Assembly (NCBI GenBank): GCA_036877525.1
Contig: JAZGTH010000014.1
Coordinates: forward strand, 2,061,001-2,125,000
Length of the DNA: 64,000 nt
Direction of reading: 5' to 3'
Origin: Chromobotia macracanthus
Lineage: Eukaryota > Chordata > Actinopteri > Cypriniformes > Botiidae
How positions within the stretch are numbered: the first letter of the stretch is position 1; every line of letters begins with the position of its first letter. Below are positions 1-11,462 of the stretch, piece after piece. The notes below the pieces were generated by a model. That model saw only the letters and a list, made by a program, of their open reading frames with translations. It had not been told where the DNA came from and searched no databases. Made by a program: the position numbers and the translations under genes.

Positions 1-1513
1 GTGTTTTAGTACGTGTGTTTGCTGATAACATCATTCAGGAGTGAAACACAATCGTGTCACAGTTGCTCTGTTATCAGACAGCTTCAGTTCTGTCTTTGTG
101 GGCCTTTAGCACACAGATCTACAGAAATAAATGGCAGGTTCTTATTGGAGGCGAAGTCTTTTGTCTGAATGCTGGAGCCCTGTATTCTCTACATCATTGT
201 ACAAGTAGGATGTTTCAAAGCTGCAATTTGTAACTTTCGCCTCTTCAGCGCCTTCTCTGTTTGAATCATAAAATTGCAGGTTACTTTACATCCTTTTTTT
301 TTTACGTAAAAAAATTTTTAATGTGTTTTTTATTATAAACATAATGTATGTGGAAGTTTGAAAGTTATATATAGGAATTTTAGCGTATTAACTTCTATCG
401 TATTCATTCAGGAGTCATTTAGTTTTCCTTATACCAAAAGTCATTATTGTTTTTAGGAAAATCATTAATGAATCATAATTCCCCTCCACCCAGATGCTCA
501 CGTAACATATGGCTCATATATGTAACATATGGCACATATCCTCTTAACACTTCACTTCTTTACTTCCATTGTATATTTGCTTTCCGTGTTGCGATTTGGA
601 ATTCTGCAAATTCCTAAATTCTGTTCAGTAACAGTTGCCTGAGCCGTCAAGAATAGATCATTCCGCCATAGACTGAAATATATACATGTTGCATTATGAG
701 GGGGTGGGACTTATAGAATTAAATATAATGTATGGCTTATGGCTGGGAAATGGTAACCTTGTCTTTTCCTCTGTGCTTAACATAATTTGACTAAAACCCT
801 CGAATTGAACAGAATAATCTGTCAAATGGCTTCTCATTCTCCATTTGCTGTCCACCTTTTCCTGTGTGCTCTGGTTTTCTTCTTTAAAGGACCTTTCATT
901 ACACCAGACGCGCTGTGCGGACATCAGTTGGCTCACAGCCGGGCCCAGTGACATCAGCTGGGTCAATAAGAAACTGGCATAACCGTAAATTAATCTTCTC
1001 ATCCCTTTTTTCAAACAAATGCTTTTACAGTAGTAGTGCATACCATCTGTTTTTCCTCAGGATTTTATATGCTACAGCAAATATGGCACTATGGCAAATT
1101 TAGGTTGTAAGAAGGTTTCTCTACTGTTTCCATTAATTAACAAAACTTTTAAAAATGTTATTTAAAAAATTCTAGACACATAAGACTTAAGACTTAGGTA
1201 TATGAACAACTTTTGACTTTTAAGCATTATTTTAAAGATCAGTATAATACATTTTGCAAAGAGAAATTTATGATGCTTTCCTTAAAGGAATTGTTAATCC
1301 CAAAATGAAAATTGTGAATAAATTGTTTACTCACACTCACGTCGTTTCAAACCAGTAAGTTCATTTACAGTCATTTACATGTTCATTGTCCAAAGAAAAC
1401 TATTTGGAATGACGGGGTAAAAGGTATGACAGAATTGAATTTTTTGGTGTACCACCCCTTTAACATTTTCACCTGGCTGACTGCAGATCTCTTCTGCATC
1501 TTCTGTGTCGCAG
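1..1513. other. Non-coding sequence upstream of the first visible grm6 exon
   Basis: AT-rich sequence without a convincing exon. It presumably belongs to the grm6 intron before the first visible exon, because the preceding grm6 exons (about 160-180 N-terminal residues) are not found here. It contains half of an interspersed element at 217-290. Short open frames at 694-1041 and 915-1103 have no recognisable domain and no splice context. Confidence 0.6.
217..290 (+). repeat. Partial copy of the AAGCTGCAATC inverted-repeat element
   Basis: Begins with AAGCTGCAAT followed by GTAACTTT and the internal text ending GCAGGTTACTTTACAT. The same text opens the full copy at 37940-38231. Only the left half is present. 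Confidence 0.7.
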
Positions 1514-4500
1514 ATTCCTCAGATCAGTTATGCTTCCACTGCACCTGAGCTTAGTGACAACAACCGCTATGACTTTTTCTCCCGAGTGGTGCCACCCGAT
1601 TCTTTCCAGGCCCAGGCGATGGTGGACATTGTCAAAGCCATGGGGTGGAACTATGTTTCCACTTTGGCATCAGAGGGCAATTATGGAGAGAGTGGTGTAG
1701 ATGCTTTTATTCAGATATCCAGGGAAGCAGGTAAAGAAAACTGAAATCATTCATATTCATGGATTGAGTTCTGTTGCATTTCACTGAGTATTTGTGTCTA
1801 TTCATTTGTGTGGTTATTAATATTTGTATTCAGGAGGTCTTTGCATTGCACAGTCCATTAAAATTCCCAGAGAGCCTAGACCAGGAGAGTTCGACAAGAT
1901 CATCAAGAGATTAATGGAGACGTCTAATGCCAGAGGGGTGATAATCTTTGCTAACGAGGATGATATTAAGTGAGTATCATTGTGAAGAAATTCACAATAT
2001 TTATGTAAAGCAGGAGGTAACGTCTTGGTTACAAATAGTTAGAGAAAATCAATTGCCCCACAGTAGCCCAGGTAACAGAGAATGTTCTGAGATTGTTGGC
2101 TAATGTTGTCTAAAAGTTCTAAAACTTGGATGTTTTAAATGTTCCTAGAGCGTTTAAAATAACATTTTTAATATTTTTGTTACTTAACAGAAACGTTATG
2201 GAAACATTCGTACACCTGAAATTGTAAGATGTAAAATTATTGTTTAATTTTAATTCAAGTCCAGACTTTTTCAATTGTAAGTTTCAGTAATCACCAAACT
2301 CTGACTGTAGTAGATCTGGTTTTGGAGGTCTCTGAGGTCGTTTCTGTGCTCATTTTATGTAGGCGTGTACTGGAAGCAGCGAAGAGAGCCAATCTTACAG
2401 GCCACTTCTTGTTTGTGGGCTCTGATAGCTGGGGAGCGAAGATCTCACCCATACTAAACCAGGAGGACGTGGCTGAAGGTGCCGTCACCATCCTACCAAA
2501 GCGTGCGTCCATTGAAGGTATGAAGAACGATGTCAGCAGGGACCAGTAAAAGATTCCAGCATATGGAGGTTCCTTAATACAGAGAAACCTGCATCTGAAA
2601 AACCTACATTTATTATTCAAGATTTCTGTGATAAATATTCTGTAATGGGTAGATGATGTAAAATGAACAATTTTCCTGTTCTGTGATATGTTATATTCCA
2701 TGTAAAAGCATATGAAATATATTTTTGGTCATTCTTTCATAATCTCATATAAATTAAGAGACCACAATGTAAAACATTTTGTCAGGTAACTTCAAAATGT
2801 GATTCACATTGTAGAACATAATTAATTTTTTAATATTATTTTATTTAAGGAACAATGTTATTCATTAGATCCAAATCAAACTGACCGCAAAAAGTTTCAG
2901 ATAATGTAGAAATATTTCATGCTCACATTTTCCAGCGTAAATGAAACATTTGTCATTTTAAAATTTAATTTGTCACGCTGCAGGGTCATTTATAATGGAC
3001 AAGCGAAGGCACCAAAGATCATTAAAAATGAGAAGAAACTTAAAATTAATGCTGATCGAAGATTTTTTTATTTTTTTGCTACGTCTTGATGGTTTTAAAA
3101 CAATCCAATTGTAAAGTTTATATGTCAACAACATGAATCTTTGCTGAAATTTTGCCTTATTATTGTTTTTGGACTCACTTTCTGCCAAAATAAAATACGT
3201 GTTTCTCAGGGTTTGACCATTACTTCACCACAAGATCTTTGGAGAACAATCGGAGGAATGTCTGGTTCGCAGAGTTTTGGGAAGATGATTTTAAATGCAA
3301 ACTGACACGCCCAGGAAGAACAGAGGGAGGGCTGAGGAAATGCACAGGTGAGAATATATACCTGTATATATGACACAACAACAAAATATATATATATGTG
3401 TGTGTGTGTGTGTGTTTGTATACATACATGTCATACATATGTGAACAGTTAATGCAACAGGACACAGCTGATCACTTAGAAACAACTGTGAGCCAGTTGT
3501 CCCAATACTAAGCTTACATTATATATTAATACTTATGGATACATACATACATATATATATATATAGTCATTTACCGTTGGTCTTCTGTCAGGAGAGGAGC
3601 GGATCAGCAGGGATTCACCATACGAGCAGGAAGGGAAGGTGCAGTTTGTTATTGATGCTGTGTATGCCATGGCCCACGCGCTTCATAACATGCACATGGA
3701 CCTCTGCCCGGGTGCCCTCGGTGTCTGTGACACGATGGATCCTGTGGATGGGAGAATGCTTCTTCGTTACATCCGCACCGTTACTTTCAACGGTGAGCCT
3801 GATGTTTTTACTCCGTCAAGGACACAGCTGTCAGCAAACATTAGAACAGACCGAGACCTTGAGCAAATCAAACTTTTATAAAATGTTTATTCTTACAAGA
3901 CGAGTTGAATTCATTCAGGTCAGTTTTAAACACTGACCTGTTATGTACTTGCTCAATAACTAATTTTTGTTCATTTTTAACCTCAGAAAGTTACGGATTG
4001 CAGCTTTAATGAGACGTTTGAAATTCCGAATTCTAAATTTCCATTTAATCCCAATGTTGTCCAGATAGTAAAGAGATTGTATTTGTGATTTTTCCTTCCC
4101 AAGCTGAACAGAACGCGTCTTGTGTCTAAGATTTAACCACAACAGTAAGATGGACAGGTGATGATAGTTTCTGTGAGAGCTGAAAGGCCAAACACAGAAG
4201 CTGCTTCTAGAAGGACAGACGAGTCCTGCGGGTTAGTCAGTGAGAAAACAGCGAGAGGAGGTCAGCACTTAAACCGAGCCTGGAGAGATCCACTAATGCT
4301 ACAGTGCTCAACCTTGTTTTCACCCCCCCCCCACCACCTCCTCCTCTCTCCGTGACTCCTCTTCTCCCTGGGGCAGCTTCTCTCCAGACACAAGACGCAT
4401 TTTCCTTTCACTTCTGTCTCTTAGTAGAAATCTGTTTTCTTTTCGTCACTGCAGTCTTTGAGTCCTGATGTCTATGAAACACAAGTATTCAGTTATTCAG

Positions 4501-7500
4501 AGCCGATGTGCTGATGCTCTTGTATGAAATCCTTTCAGGTTTGAGTGCTGCAGTGGCCCCGAGCAAAACAAGCAGTGTGCGGACCTTGTCTCTCGTGAAT
4601 CACTTTTTGTTTGATTCTGGTTTACTTTGGTTAACTGAAGGGACATACTGTAAGACAGATGTTAGCTTTGTTCTGCCACTTTTTCTCCTCATAGAATTAC
4701 AGCAAAGAGATATTTTTCTCATTGTAACACCATATTTCTTTGAAGGAACCTGAGATATGGAGAGAAGTTTATCCCCATGCAGTGGACCATTTCTCTTAAA
4801 TGATGCTGTTGTTAAAGATTACTGCTTTTGAAATAATAACTAGTGTCAAAACGTGTCTCTGTTTACTCTGAAGGCAGTGCTGGAACAGGCGTGATGTTTA
4901 ATGAAAACGGTGATGCCCCAGGACGATACGATATCTTCCAGTATCAGCTTTCCAACACCACCAACTCAGGTTATAGAATCATCGGCCAGTGGACAAACCA
5001 TCTACGACTCAATGTAAGCATACATAACCCAGCTAACAGAGAAACGTTCTCTAAAAGCCATCCCCAAAGTTTTTAAAAATGTTCTCGCAATAACATCAGT
5101 AGAACTTTTTTAACTTTATATATCATCTATCAAAAACATTATTCTTACATTGTTAGTGGACCGTTTTAAAAATGTTACACCATTAAAAAAGTTTGAATAC
5201 CGTTCTTAAAAACAGAGCAATGACAATAATACTAAAATCTAAAGAAAAATCTAAAAAAATAATAAAATCTAAAGAACTGGATGTTTTGATTATTCCTAAA
5301 GCTCCTTGGACAAAACCTTGGGAAAACCTTGGACATTCACAACATTTCTGCATGCTTGTTCTTCTAAAATCTGTCTCTTTCTCCAAGGCGGAGGACATGC
5401 AGTGGTCTGGAGGGGAAAAACAAGTTCCAGACTCAGTGTGCAGTTTTCCCTGTGAGTCTGGAGAGAGGAAACGGATGGTGAAGGGTGTTCCATGCTGCTG
5501 GCACTGCGAACTGTGTGACGGCTATCAGTATCTCCTGGATGAGTTTACCTGTGACACCTGCCCCTTTGACATGAGGCCCACCCCGAACCGCACTGGTTGC
5601 AGGCCCACCCCGATCATCAAACTGGAATGGAGCTCTCCGTGGGCCATCATCCCTGTGTTTCTGGCCGTGTTGGGCATCCTTGCCACAACTGGAATTATAG
5701 TCACCTTCATCCGCTTCAACGACACCCCCATAGTCCGAGCTTCAGGACGAGAGCTCAGCTACGTTCTTCTGATGGGCATTTTTCTCATCTATCTCATCAC
5801 CTTCCTCATGATCGCCGAGCCGGGTGTGGTGGTGTGTGCGTTCCGCAGGCTGTTTTTGGGTTTGGGTATGTGCATTAGTTACTCTGCCATGCTCACCAAA
5901 ACCAACCGAATCTACAGAATCTTCGAGCAGGGGAAGAAATCTGTCACACCGCCACAATTCATCAGTCCCACGTCACAGCTAATCATCACCTTCATACTGA
6001 TCTCAGTACAGGTACATGTTACAGCTGGAGAAACATGTATGGGACATAAAACTGTGATGTGTGTGTGTGTGTGTGTAAATTTGCATTTTTTATACAAAAT
6101 GGTAGTAATAATTATTTGGTCATATCATAATTACAGTTAAATGAATGTAGCTGCTATGTGAAAAGTCCACTGTGTTTCCAGAACACACATTTCTGCACAA
6201 TGTTGTTTTTGGCTTTGAATAATTTAAGCAGGATGCAGGATTTTGAGGGTAGCAAAGTAATTTCACTGAAAGCTCATCTGTTTATAGTGCCTAGTGACAT
6301 GGTCTCCTTTTCAAAAAATGTCCATCTGTTTGATTATATCATAAATGTGTTTGATTTGGTCCATAGATGCATTTAGTTAAAATATTGTTTAACTATGGTA
6401 ATAATGGTAGAGTACTACACATGGTTCACTACGCAAAGATGTTGAAATTGTATTGTGTTGTTTTCTCCTCACAGCTTCTGGGTATTTTCATTTGGTTCGG
6501 AGTTGTTTCCCCTCACACGATTATTGACTTTGATGAGCTGCGGCCCCCCGACCCCGAGTATGCACGTGGGATCCTGAAATGTGACATGTCAGATCTCTCT
6601 CTGATTGGCTGTCTGAGCTACAGTATGGCTCTGATGGTCACATGTACAGTGTATGCCATCAAGAGCAGAGGAGTTCCTGAAACCTTCAATGAGGCCAAGC
6701 CCATCGGCTTCACCATGTACACCACCTGCATCATCTGGCTGGCCTTTGTTCCTATATTTTTTGGCACCTCACAATCCACAGAAAAGGTAAATGGCTAATA
6801 ATAAGCTGTGGATGGCTTTTGGACAGAGGTGACTACATCTAAACAGAATGGCAATGGTTCAAAGCACTATTTAGAGAAAAATGGAGAAAAAACTTTAAAG
6901 TGATTTCCATTTCTCTTCATCAGTACATATTTTGACTATGAAGAATGTATAATAAAATTATTTGGTATTATAACAAAATTCATCAATCATGATTTCATAA
7001 ATTCACAATTTTTGAGAAGAATAAATATCAAAACATAAAAATAAGTTTGAGTCTTTGTGCTCATTTGTTCGCAGATACAATAGCTCTACCTGTATTATGG
7101 TTCTCCAGAGTTTGAGATATAAAAGATATTCACTTCACATCTTGTCATACCCTGCACTGGATTAGCTGGTTCTAGAATGGTTCTAAAGGCAACATTTAAA
7201 AGCATTAATCAGATGTTAGAAAACTAAAATTATATTACTTATAGCTAATACCAGGTTAACATAATTCCTGTTTATTTGAAATTGTTTTGTTGGCCTAAAA
7301 CCTTACGGTCCAAATGCTGTCCACACTTTATGTATTCAGTCACAGTTTTCTATTCATCCAGTGGGGGAAGGTTCTGCTTACAAAGCAGAGGGATTTAAAA
7401 ATGGAAAGTATACTCTGACTAATAGAGAGGTCTTTTAGTGGCCGGTCAACCGCAAAGCTCTTGCCCCTCAGGTGCTCTCCCAGTCTTTTCAGTCTTCTAG

Positions 7501-8516
7501 ATGAACATAAAGACATGGAGAAAAAGGAGAGCAGATGTACTATAGATATTCTATACAATATAAGGTGTTGTGCATGTGGCCCATATATATCTGTGTGTGA
7601 TGTCATCTTGCATTTTATCATAAACGTCTATTTTATTTAGTTTAATAATAAAAAATGTGTTACTTTTTAAATCTTATAGTGATGAAGATTGTTGCTGCAG
7701 GCTATTAAATGGGCTTGTCTTGCAACAATTTTGGCATTTTCGTTGTGTAAACCACAAGACTTTATTTTGTTACATTAGCTCTGTGTAATCTCACAAAATG
7801 TCAGAGGTCTCCATAGGCTATTTATGGGGTTTATATATATATATAGCAGATTGTGAGTCATTTTATATATATAAATATATATATATAAATATATAAAAAT
7901 GACTAAATATTTTTTAAAAATATAAAAATGACTCACAATCTGCTTGTCAGGGATTCTTCCTCTGGCTTTTATTAGAACGTCACAAGAAATCACACAGCTG
8001 AGCTGGAATCAGTTTTGGTCACTGAAAGCCATTATGAATGCTTATCAGTGTATGAAAATGCTATTTACTGTAGTGGTTACACAGAACAGTACAGAAATTA
8101 ATTGAATACTTTGCATGTGATTGATTTCACAGCGTTTTTTCTGGATGTAATAATCTTTAAACTGAATAGATTTCTCAGCGAGTGGACAATCAACAGACTA
8201 ATAAGACAGCATTTAAACTCTGACGGCTGATCTACATCATGTGATGTCAACTGAAATATGACCTCCTCATCTTCATCAGGTGTTCATTCAGACCACCACA
8301 CTGACCGTGTCCATGAGTCTGAGCGCCACGGTGTCCCTCGGCATGCTGTACATCCCCAAAGTCTATGTGATCATCTTCCATCCAGAGCAAAACGTTCAGA
8401 AGCGCAAGAGAAGCTTTAGAGCTGTGGCCCAGGCAGCCGCCGTCTCGTCCCGCCTCTCGCAGAGAAACAGTGACAAGCAGAATGGAGAAACCAAAACTGA
8501 ACCAGAGACATCCTAA
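1514..8516 (+). CDS. grm6: Metabotropic glutamate receptor 6-like, 3' nine exons (5' truncated by window)
   Basis: Exons 1514-1730, 1834-1969, 2363-2517, 3210-3347, 3592-3792, 4874-5013, 5388-6011, 6475-6786 and 8280-8516 join in one frame (2160 nt, 719 aa plus stop). All have AG/GT borders. Group III mGlu receptors are glutamate-gated class C GPCRs coupled to Gi/o; mGlu6 is the ON-bipolar-cell receptor of the retina. Visible in order: the second part of the ligand-binding Venus flytrap, with YASTAPELS, EGNYGESG, GSDSWGAK and EQEGKVQF (positions that bind glutamate in mGlu4); the cysteine-rich domain with CCWHCELCDGY; seven membrane segments from PWAIIPVF on; and the HPEQNVQKRKRS tail. ISREAG, DEFTCDTCP, RPTPNRTGCRPTP and KCDMSDLSLIGC favour mGlu6 over mGlu4, 7 and 8. 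The tail after KRKRS resembles mGlu7. The paralogue (a or b) is undecided. Confidence 0.93.
2067..2226 (+). repeat. AACGTT-family element, internally deleted copy in a grm6 intron
   Basis: Starts at CCCAGGTAACAGAGAATGTTC and ends near ACCTGAAATTGTAAG. The middle of the family consensus is missing: left-end text passes directly into the GGATGTTTTAAATGTTCCTAGA right-hand module. Confidence 0.7.
3386..3415. repeat. (TA)n(TG)n microsatellite
   Basis: A compound TA then TG dinucleotide run in the grm6 intron, about 38 bp after the donor at 3347/3348. Confidence 0.9.
3920..4006 (-). repeat. Partial AAGCTGCAATC inverted-repeat element (right half)
   Basis: Contains the CACTGACCTGTTATGTACTTGC module and ends in AAAGTTACGGATTGCAGCTT, the inverted end of the family. 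The same module occurs at 38160-38231. Confidence 0.7.
5029..5300 (+). repeat. AACGTT-family element beside the grm6 splice donor
   Basis: Begins CCCAGCTAACAGAGAAACG only 15 bp after the grm6 exon end at 5013. It carries the ordered family modules: AGTAGAACTTTTTTAAC, TATATATCAT, TTAGTGGACCGTTT, then GGATGTTTTGATTATTCC. An AATCTAAAGAA-type duplication disturbs the right part. Confidence 0.75.
6058..6076. repeat. (TG)n microsatellite
   Basis: A short GT run in the grm6 intron, about 45 bp after the donor of the large seven-transmembrane exon. Confidence 0.9.
7846..7943. repeat. Perfect 19-bp inverted repeat with AT-rich loop
   Basis: The arm at 7846-7864 (GCAGATTGTGAGTCATTTT) is exactly reverse-complementary to 7925-7943. 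The 60-bp spacer is almost pure A/T with TATATA runs that would extend the stem. It lies in the 1.5-kb grm6 intron between the TM5-TM6/7 exon and the last exon. It may be a foldback element or small MITE. Confidence 0.85.
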
Positions 8517-8533
8517 TGAAGGCCAGGAGGTAA

Positions 8534-8694
8534 CCCAGCTAACACTTTACATTGTGAGAATGTGTCCTTAACGTTTGCATTAAGTTTGCATTAAGTTTGC
8601 ATTAAAACATTCTACTAATGTTACTGCAAAAATGTTTCTGATAACTTTTAGAGAACATTTAGCTAATGTTCTGAGAATGTTCCCCGTTAGCTGG
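8534..8694 (-). repeat. AACGTT-family element with both termini
   Basis: Starts CCCAGCTAAC and ends GTTAGCTGGG, exact inverted 10-mers. A short duplicated TTTGCATTAAG stretch and loss of the central modules make it shorter than the 302-bp copy at 48149. Confidence 0.85.
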
Positions 8695-9707
8695 GAAAGA
8701 GATCAGTTTTGTGTTTCATTCAACGTCAAAAACCTGTATTGATTTATACCAGCTGTGTTGCTTTAAATCTAATGTGACTTATAACTTATTCCCCTCTATG
8801 TTTATTTGCAGGTGACCAAGACATGTGAGATGTACCTCATGCAAAAGTGAGACACATCAAATGCAACCTCAAATGGACAAGTTACTAAAGGATTATTTGA
8901 TAACACCCGCAACATTACAAGAGTTTTGAGTGAGTGAGGTGCAGAATAATGAACTATATGCACAGAACTCACAGAACCAAAGGGATCTTTGTCAGGTGGA
9001 AGTCTCGCAACAGATTTGAGACTGGAACATATTTGTACCCTTTTGTATTTCCCTCATCACCACTGCCTCACCGGTCGAGTTGAAGTTGCAAATTATGTTT
9101 AAAAAGACATTAAATCTCTTTGGAGAAGAAAAAACTGTGGAAATTGGGCTCGGACAGAATTTCTTTGTGTTTGTGACTGAACATGTTTGTTGATTCACAC
9201 TTTAACATCAGAGAATGACGTTTGTTCTTCAGTATCAATTCAATCTTGCAGGATCTCATAAGACTGCTGCAGTTAATGGACAGCTGCATTACTGTAGCAG
9301 ATCAGATAATGTTCTGCTGTTGAAGACCTTCAGCAGTTTGACAAATGGAGTGCAAATACAAAGTTTCAGACACTTTAAAATCATTGCTTATAAAAATGTG
9401 CCATAACTATGTTTCATATAAATGTATTTCCATGTCCTTTGTGCCTGTGATCCACAGAATAGGTAATATCCTGTATTCTTAATCATATTCATTAAAAATG
9501 ATAGATTACCAAGAGAAACCAATGACAATTTGTTATAACACAATAAGGTTAGATTTTTGCATATTTGCTTGAGTTTTCCAAAAAAAAAACCAATTGTCAT
9601 TATTTGTAAAGAAACATATGCTAATAATCTATAGGGATGTGGAGGGACTTAATGCATTTTTAAGAAGGATTTTTAAGCGACTGACATATGATGAATATTT
9701 TTTACCA

Positions 9708-9713
9708 AATAAA
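9708..9713 (+). promoter_or_regulatory. Polyadenylation signal, probable grm6 3' end
   Basis: Canonical AATAAA followed within 30 bases by a T-rich stretch (GCCTTTTTCATTTTTAATTT). It is the first strong signal after the stop codon on this strand. Confidence 0.55.
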
Positions 9714-10124
9714 ACCACAGTGTGCTGTCTTCCAATCTGCCTTTTTCATTTTTAATTTCATGTTTTCCACTCTCCCCTCTTTATAACTTTTTGGACCTAT
9801 TTAGGTGCATGTTTAACATTGTAAAATCAATATAAAAACTTTGTATTATTATCAAGTGTTTACTTTATTTCCTCGGAAAGTTTCCTAATTAGTGCAAGCA
9901 GCACGACATGATATTGTAGTATATTAATATTTTATATATTAATAATGATCAATGCAGCACAGCAAGCGGCAGGTATCTGGTTATTTAGGGGTGATTATAT
10001 AACATAAGACTAAAATACTCTGATATATCAGATGTGTAAATAAGATATGTTGGCACATTAATACGATTATCAAATATTACGGTTTATTGTGAACTTTTAT
10101 TTTGAAGCTCATCGACCGGAAGTT

Positions 10125-10345
10125 CTTGCAGCGCTTGTTTGTGACGTCACGCTTCCGGAAGCGCCACCGATTTTATTGATTTAATTCTCGTTCATTTATT
10201 CGTTAGTGAATGTGAATGTGATCGTAACTTATAGCGGATACCGGGAAACATAGTGAGAGTGTTTCTCACTTCAATTAATGGAGAGTTTTGAGATGTGAAC
10301 CATCAGATAGTTCATCATTGACTGGCTCGAGCAGGAGATTAATCG
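10125..10345 (+). promoter_or_regulatory. CRE/ETS promoter of an unrecognised plus-strand transcript
   Basis: A perfect CRE (TGACGTCA, 10142-10149) lies a few bases from an ETS-type CCGGAAG (10155-10161, inside the palindrome TTCCGGAA), in a CpG-containing stretch within AT-rich surroundings. This pairing is common in TATA-less housekeeping promoters. It sits just upstream of an ATG-containing exon with a good donor. Both motifs read in either orientation, so direction is inferred from the downstream exon. Confidence 0.6.
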
Positions 10346-10357
10346 GGTTCAGATCGC

Positions 10358-11462
10358 ATGATTAGTAACATGGATTCAGATTATAAATTCTTCATGTTTC
10401 TTCATGAATCGGAGGTGATAAAAACACCAGACAGGTAATGGATGTTAGTCCACATAGTCGTTCACACTGCTAGACTTCAGTTGTAAACTAGAGTGAAACC
10501 ACATAGTCGTTCACACTGCTAGACTTCAGTTGTAAACTAGAGTGAAACCACATAGTCGTTCACACTGCTAGACTTCAGTTGTAAACTAGAGTGAAACCAC
10601 ATAGTCGTTCACACTGCTAGACTTCAGTTGTAAACTAGAGTGAAACCACATAGTCGTTCACACTGCTAGACTTCAGTTGTAAACTAGAGTGAAACCACAT
10701 AGTCGTTCACACTGCTAGACTTCAGTTGTAAACTAGAGTGAAACCACATAGTCGTTCACACTGCTAGACTTCAGTTGTAAACTAGAGTGAAACCACATAG
10801 TCGTTCACACTGCTAGACTTCAGTTGTAAACTAGAGTGAAACCACATAGTCGTTCACACTGCTAGACTTCAGTTGTAAACTAGAGTGAAACCACATAGTC
10901 GTTCACACTGCTAGACTTCAGTTGTAAACTAGAGTGAAACCACATAGTCGTTCACACTGCTAGACTTCAGTTGTAAACTAGAGTGAAACCACATAGTCAT
11001 TCACACTGCTAGACTTCAGTTGCTAGCAGTTTTAATCATTTTAGTTTTGGTAAACTATAATCAACTTTCTGTGCAGACCTTTATGATCTCATTACCTCAT
11101 AACTAGAGGAAGTTAAAATTTGCAAATGCAGGTTATGCAGATATGCATTGTGACCTTGCTAACATGCTAAATTAATTACAAGATGCCTAAAGCAAGATAA
11201 AGGTGATGTGGGTCATTTTTAAATGAAAATCTATCATGGCTTTATATGCAGCTTTAATACTATTTTTCACAAATTTGAGTTGTACACATGCTTCAGCCCT
11301 CGTTACAAAAGTCATCAATGGCATCACCAAGCTGCTGCGCTGGATGGGAGGAAGACCCTATCTTCATCCGCTACCCTCCAAAATACTCCACAACCCTCAA
11401 CCCTAGTAAAAGTTGTAAAGGTTGTTTTACTTTACAGTAATTGTTTTGCTTTAATTCCATGA
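10358..11462 (+). CDS. Unrecognised small gene, two putative exons
   Basis: I do not recognise this product. Exon 1 offers ATG at 10358 with an in-frame second ATG at 10370, reads MISNMDSDYKFFMFLHESEV and then IKTPD, and ends at 10434 with CAG|GTAATG. A phase-compatible acceptor (CTTCAG at 11292-11297) opens a second frame beginning PRYKSHQWHHQAAALDGRKT that runs to a stop at 11460-11462. A possible donor (CCTA|GTAAAA, near 11405) could end that exon earlier. Other AG sites downstream (11077, 11633, 11687) cannot be excluded, and the transcript could be noncoding. An AATAAA at 12020 could end it. The strong promoter upstream is the best argument that something is transcribed here. No domain, signal peptide or membrane segment is evident. 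Confidence 0.35.
10451..11022 (+). repeat. 49-bp minisatellite, 12 copies
   Basis: The unit starts CACATAGTCGTTCACACTGC and recurs at 10451, 10500, 10549 and every 49 bp to 10990. The last copy has one change (CGTT to CATT) and is incomplete. Copies are otherwise practically identical. It begins 16 bp after the putative splice donor at 10434. Confidence 0.97.

Larger units (their letters stand above)
8517..9730 (+). other. grm6: grm6 3' untranslated region
   Basis: Follows the TAA stop. A possible donor (GGAG|GTAACC at 8529/8530) and an acceptor-like AG before 8813 suggest an optional intron in the 3' UTR, largely filled by a repeat element. An AATAAA at 9708-9713 is the most likely end of the transcript. 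The open frame at 9215-9406 looks like chance. Confidence 0.55.

Noticed and set aside
1514..8516. Assignment of the receptor as grm7 or grm8
   Set aside because: The tail resembles mGlu7, but the cysteine-rich domain, ISREAG, RPTPNRTGCRPTP and KCDMSDLSLIGC agree with mGlu6.
10451..11022. CRISPR-like array
   Set aside because: The 49-bp units are identical head to tail with no unique spacers; it is a vertebrate minisatellite.
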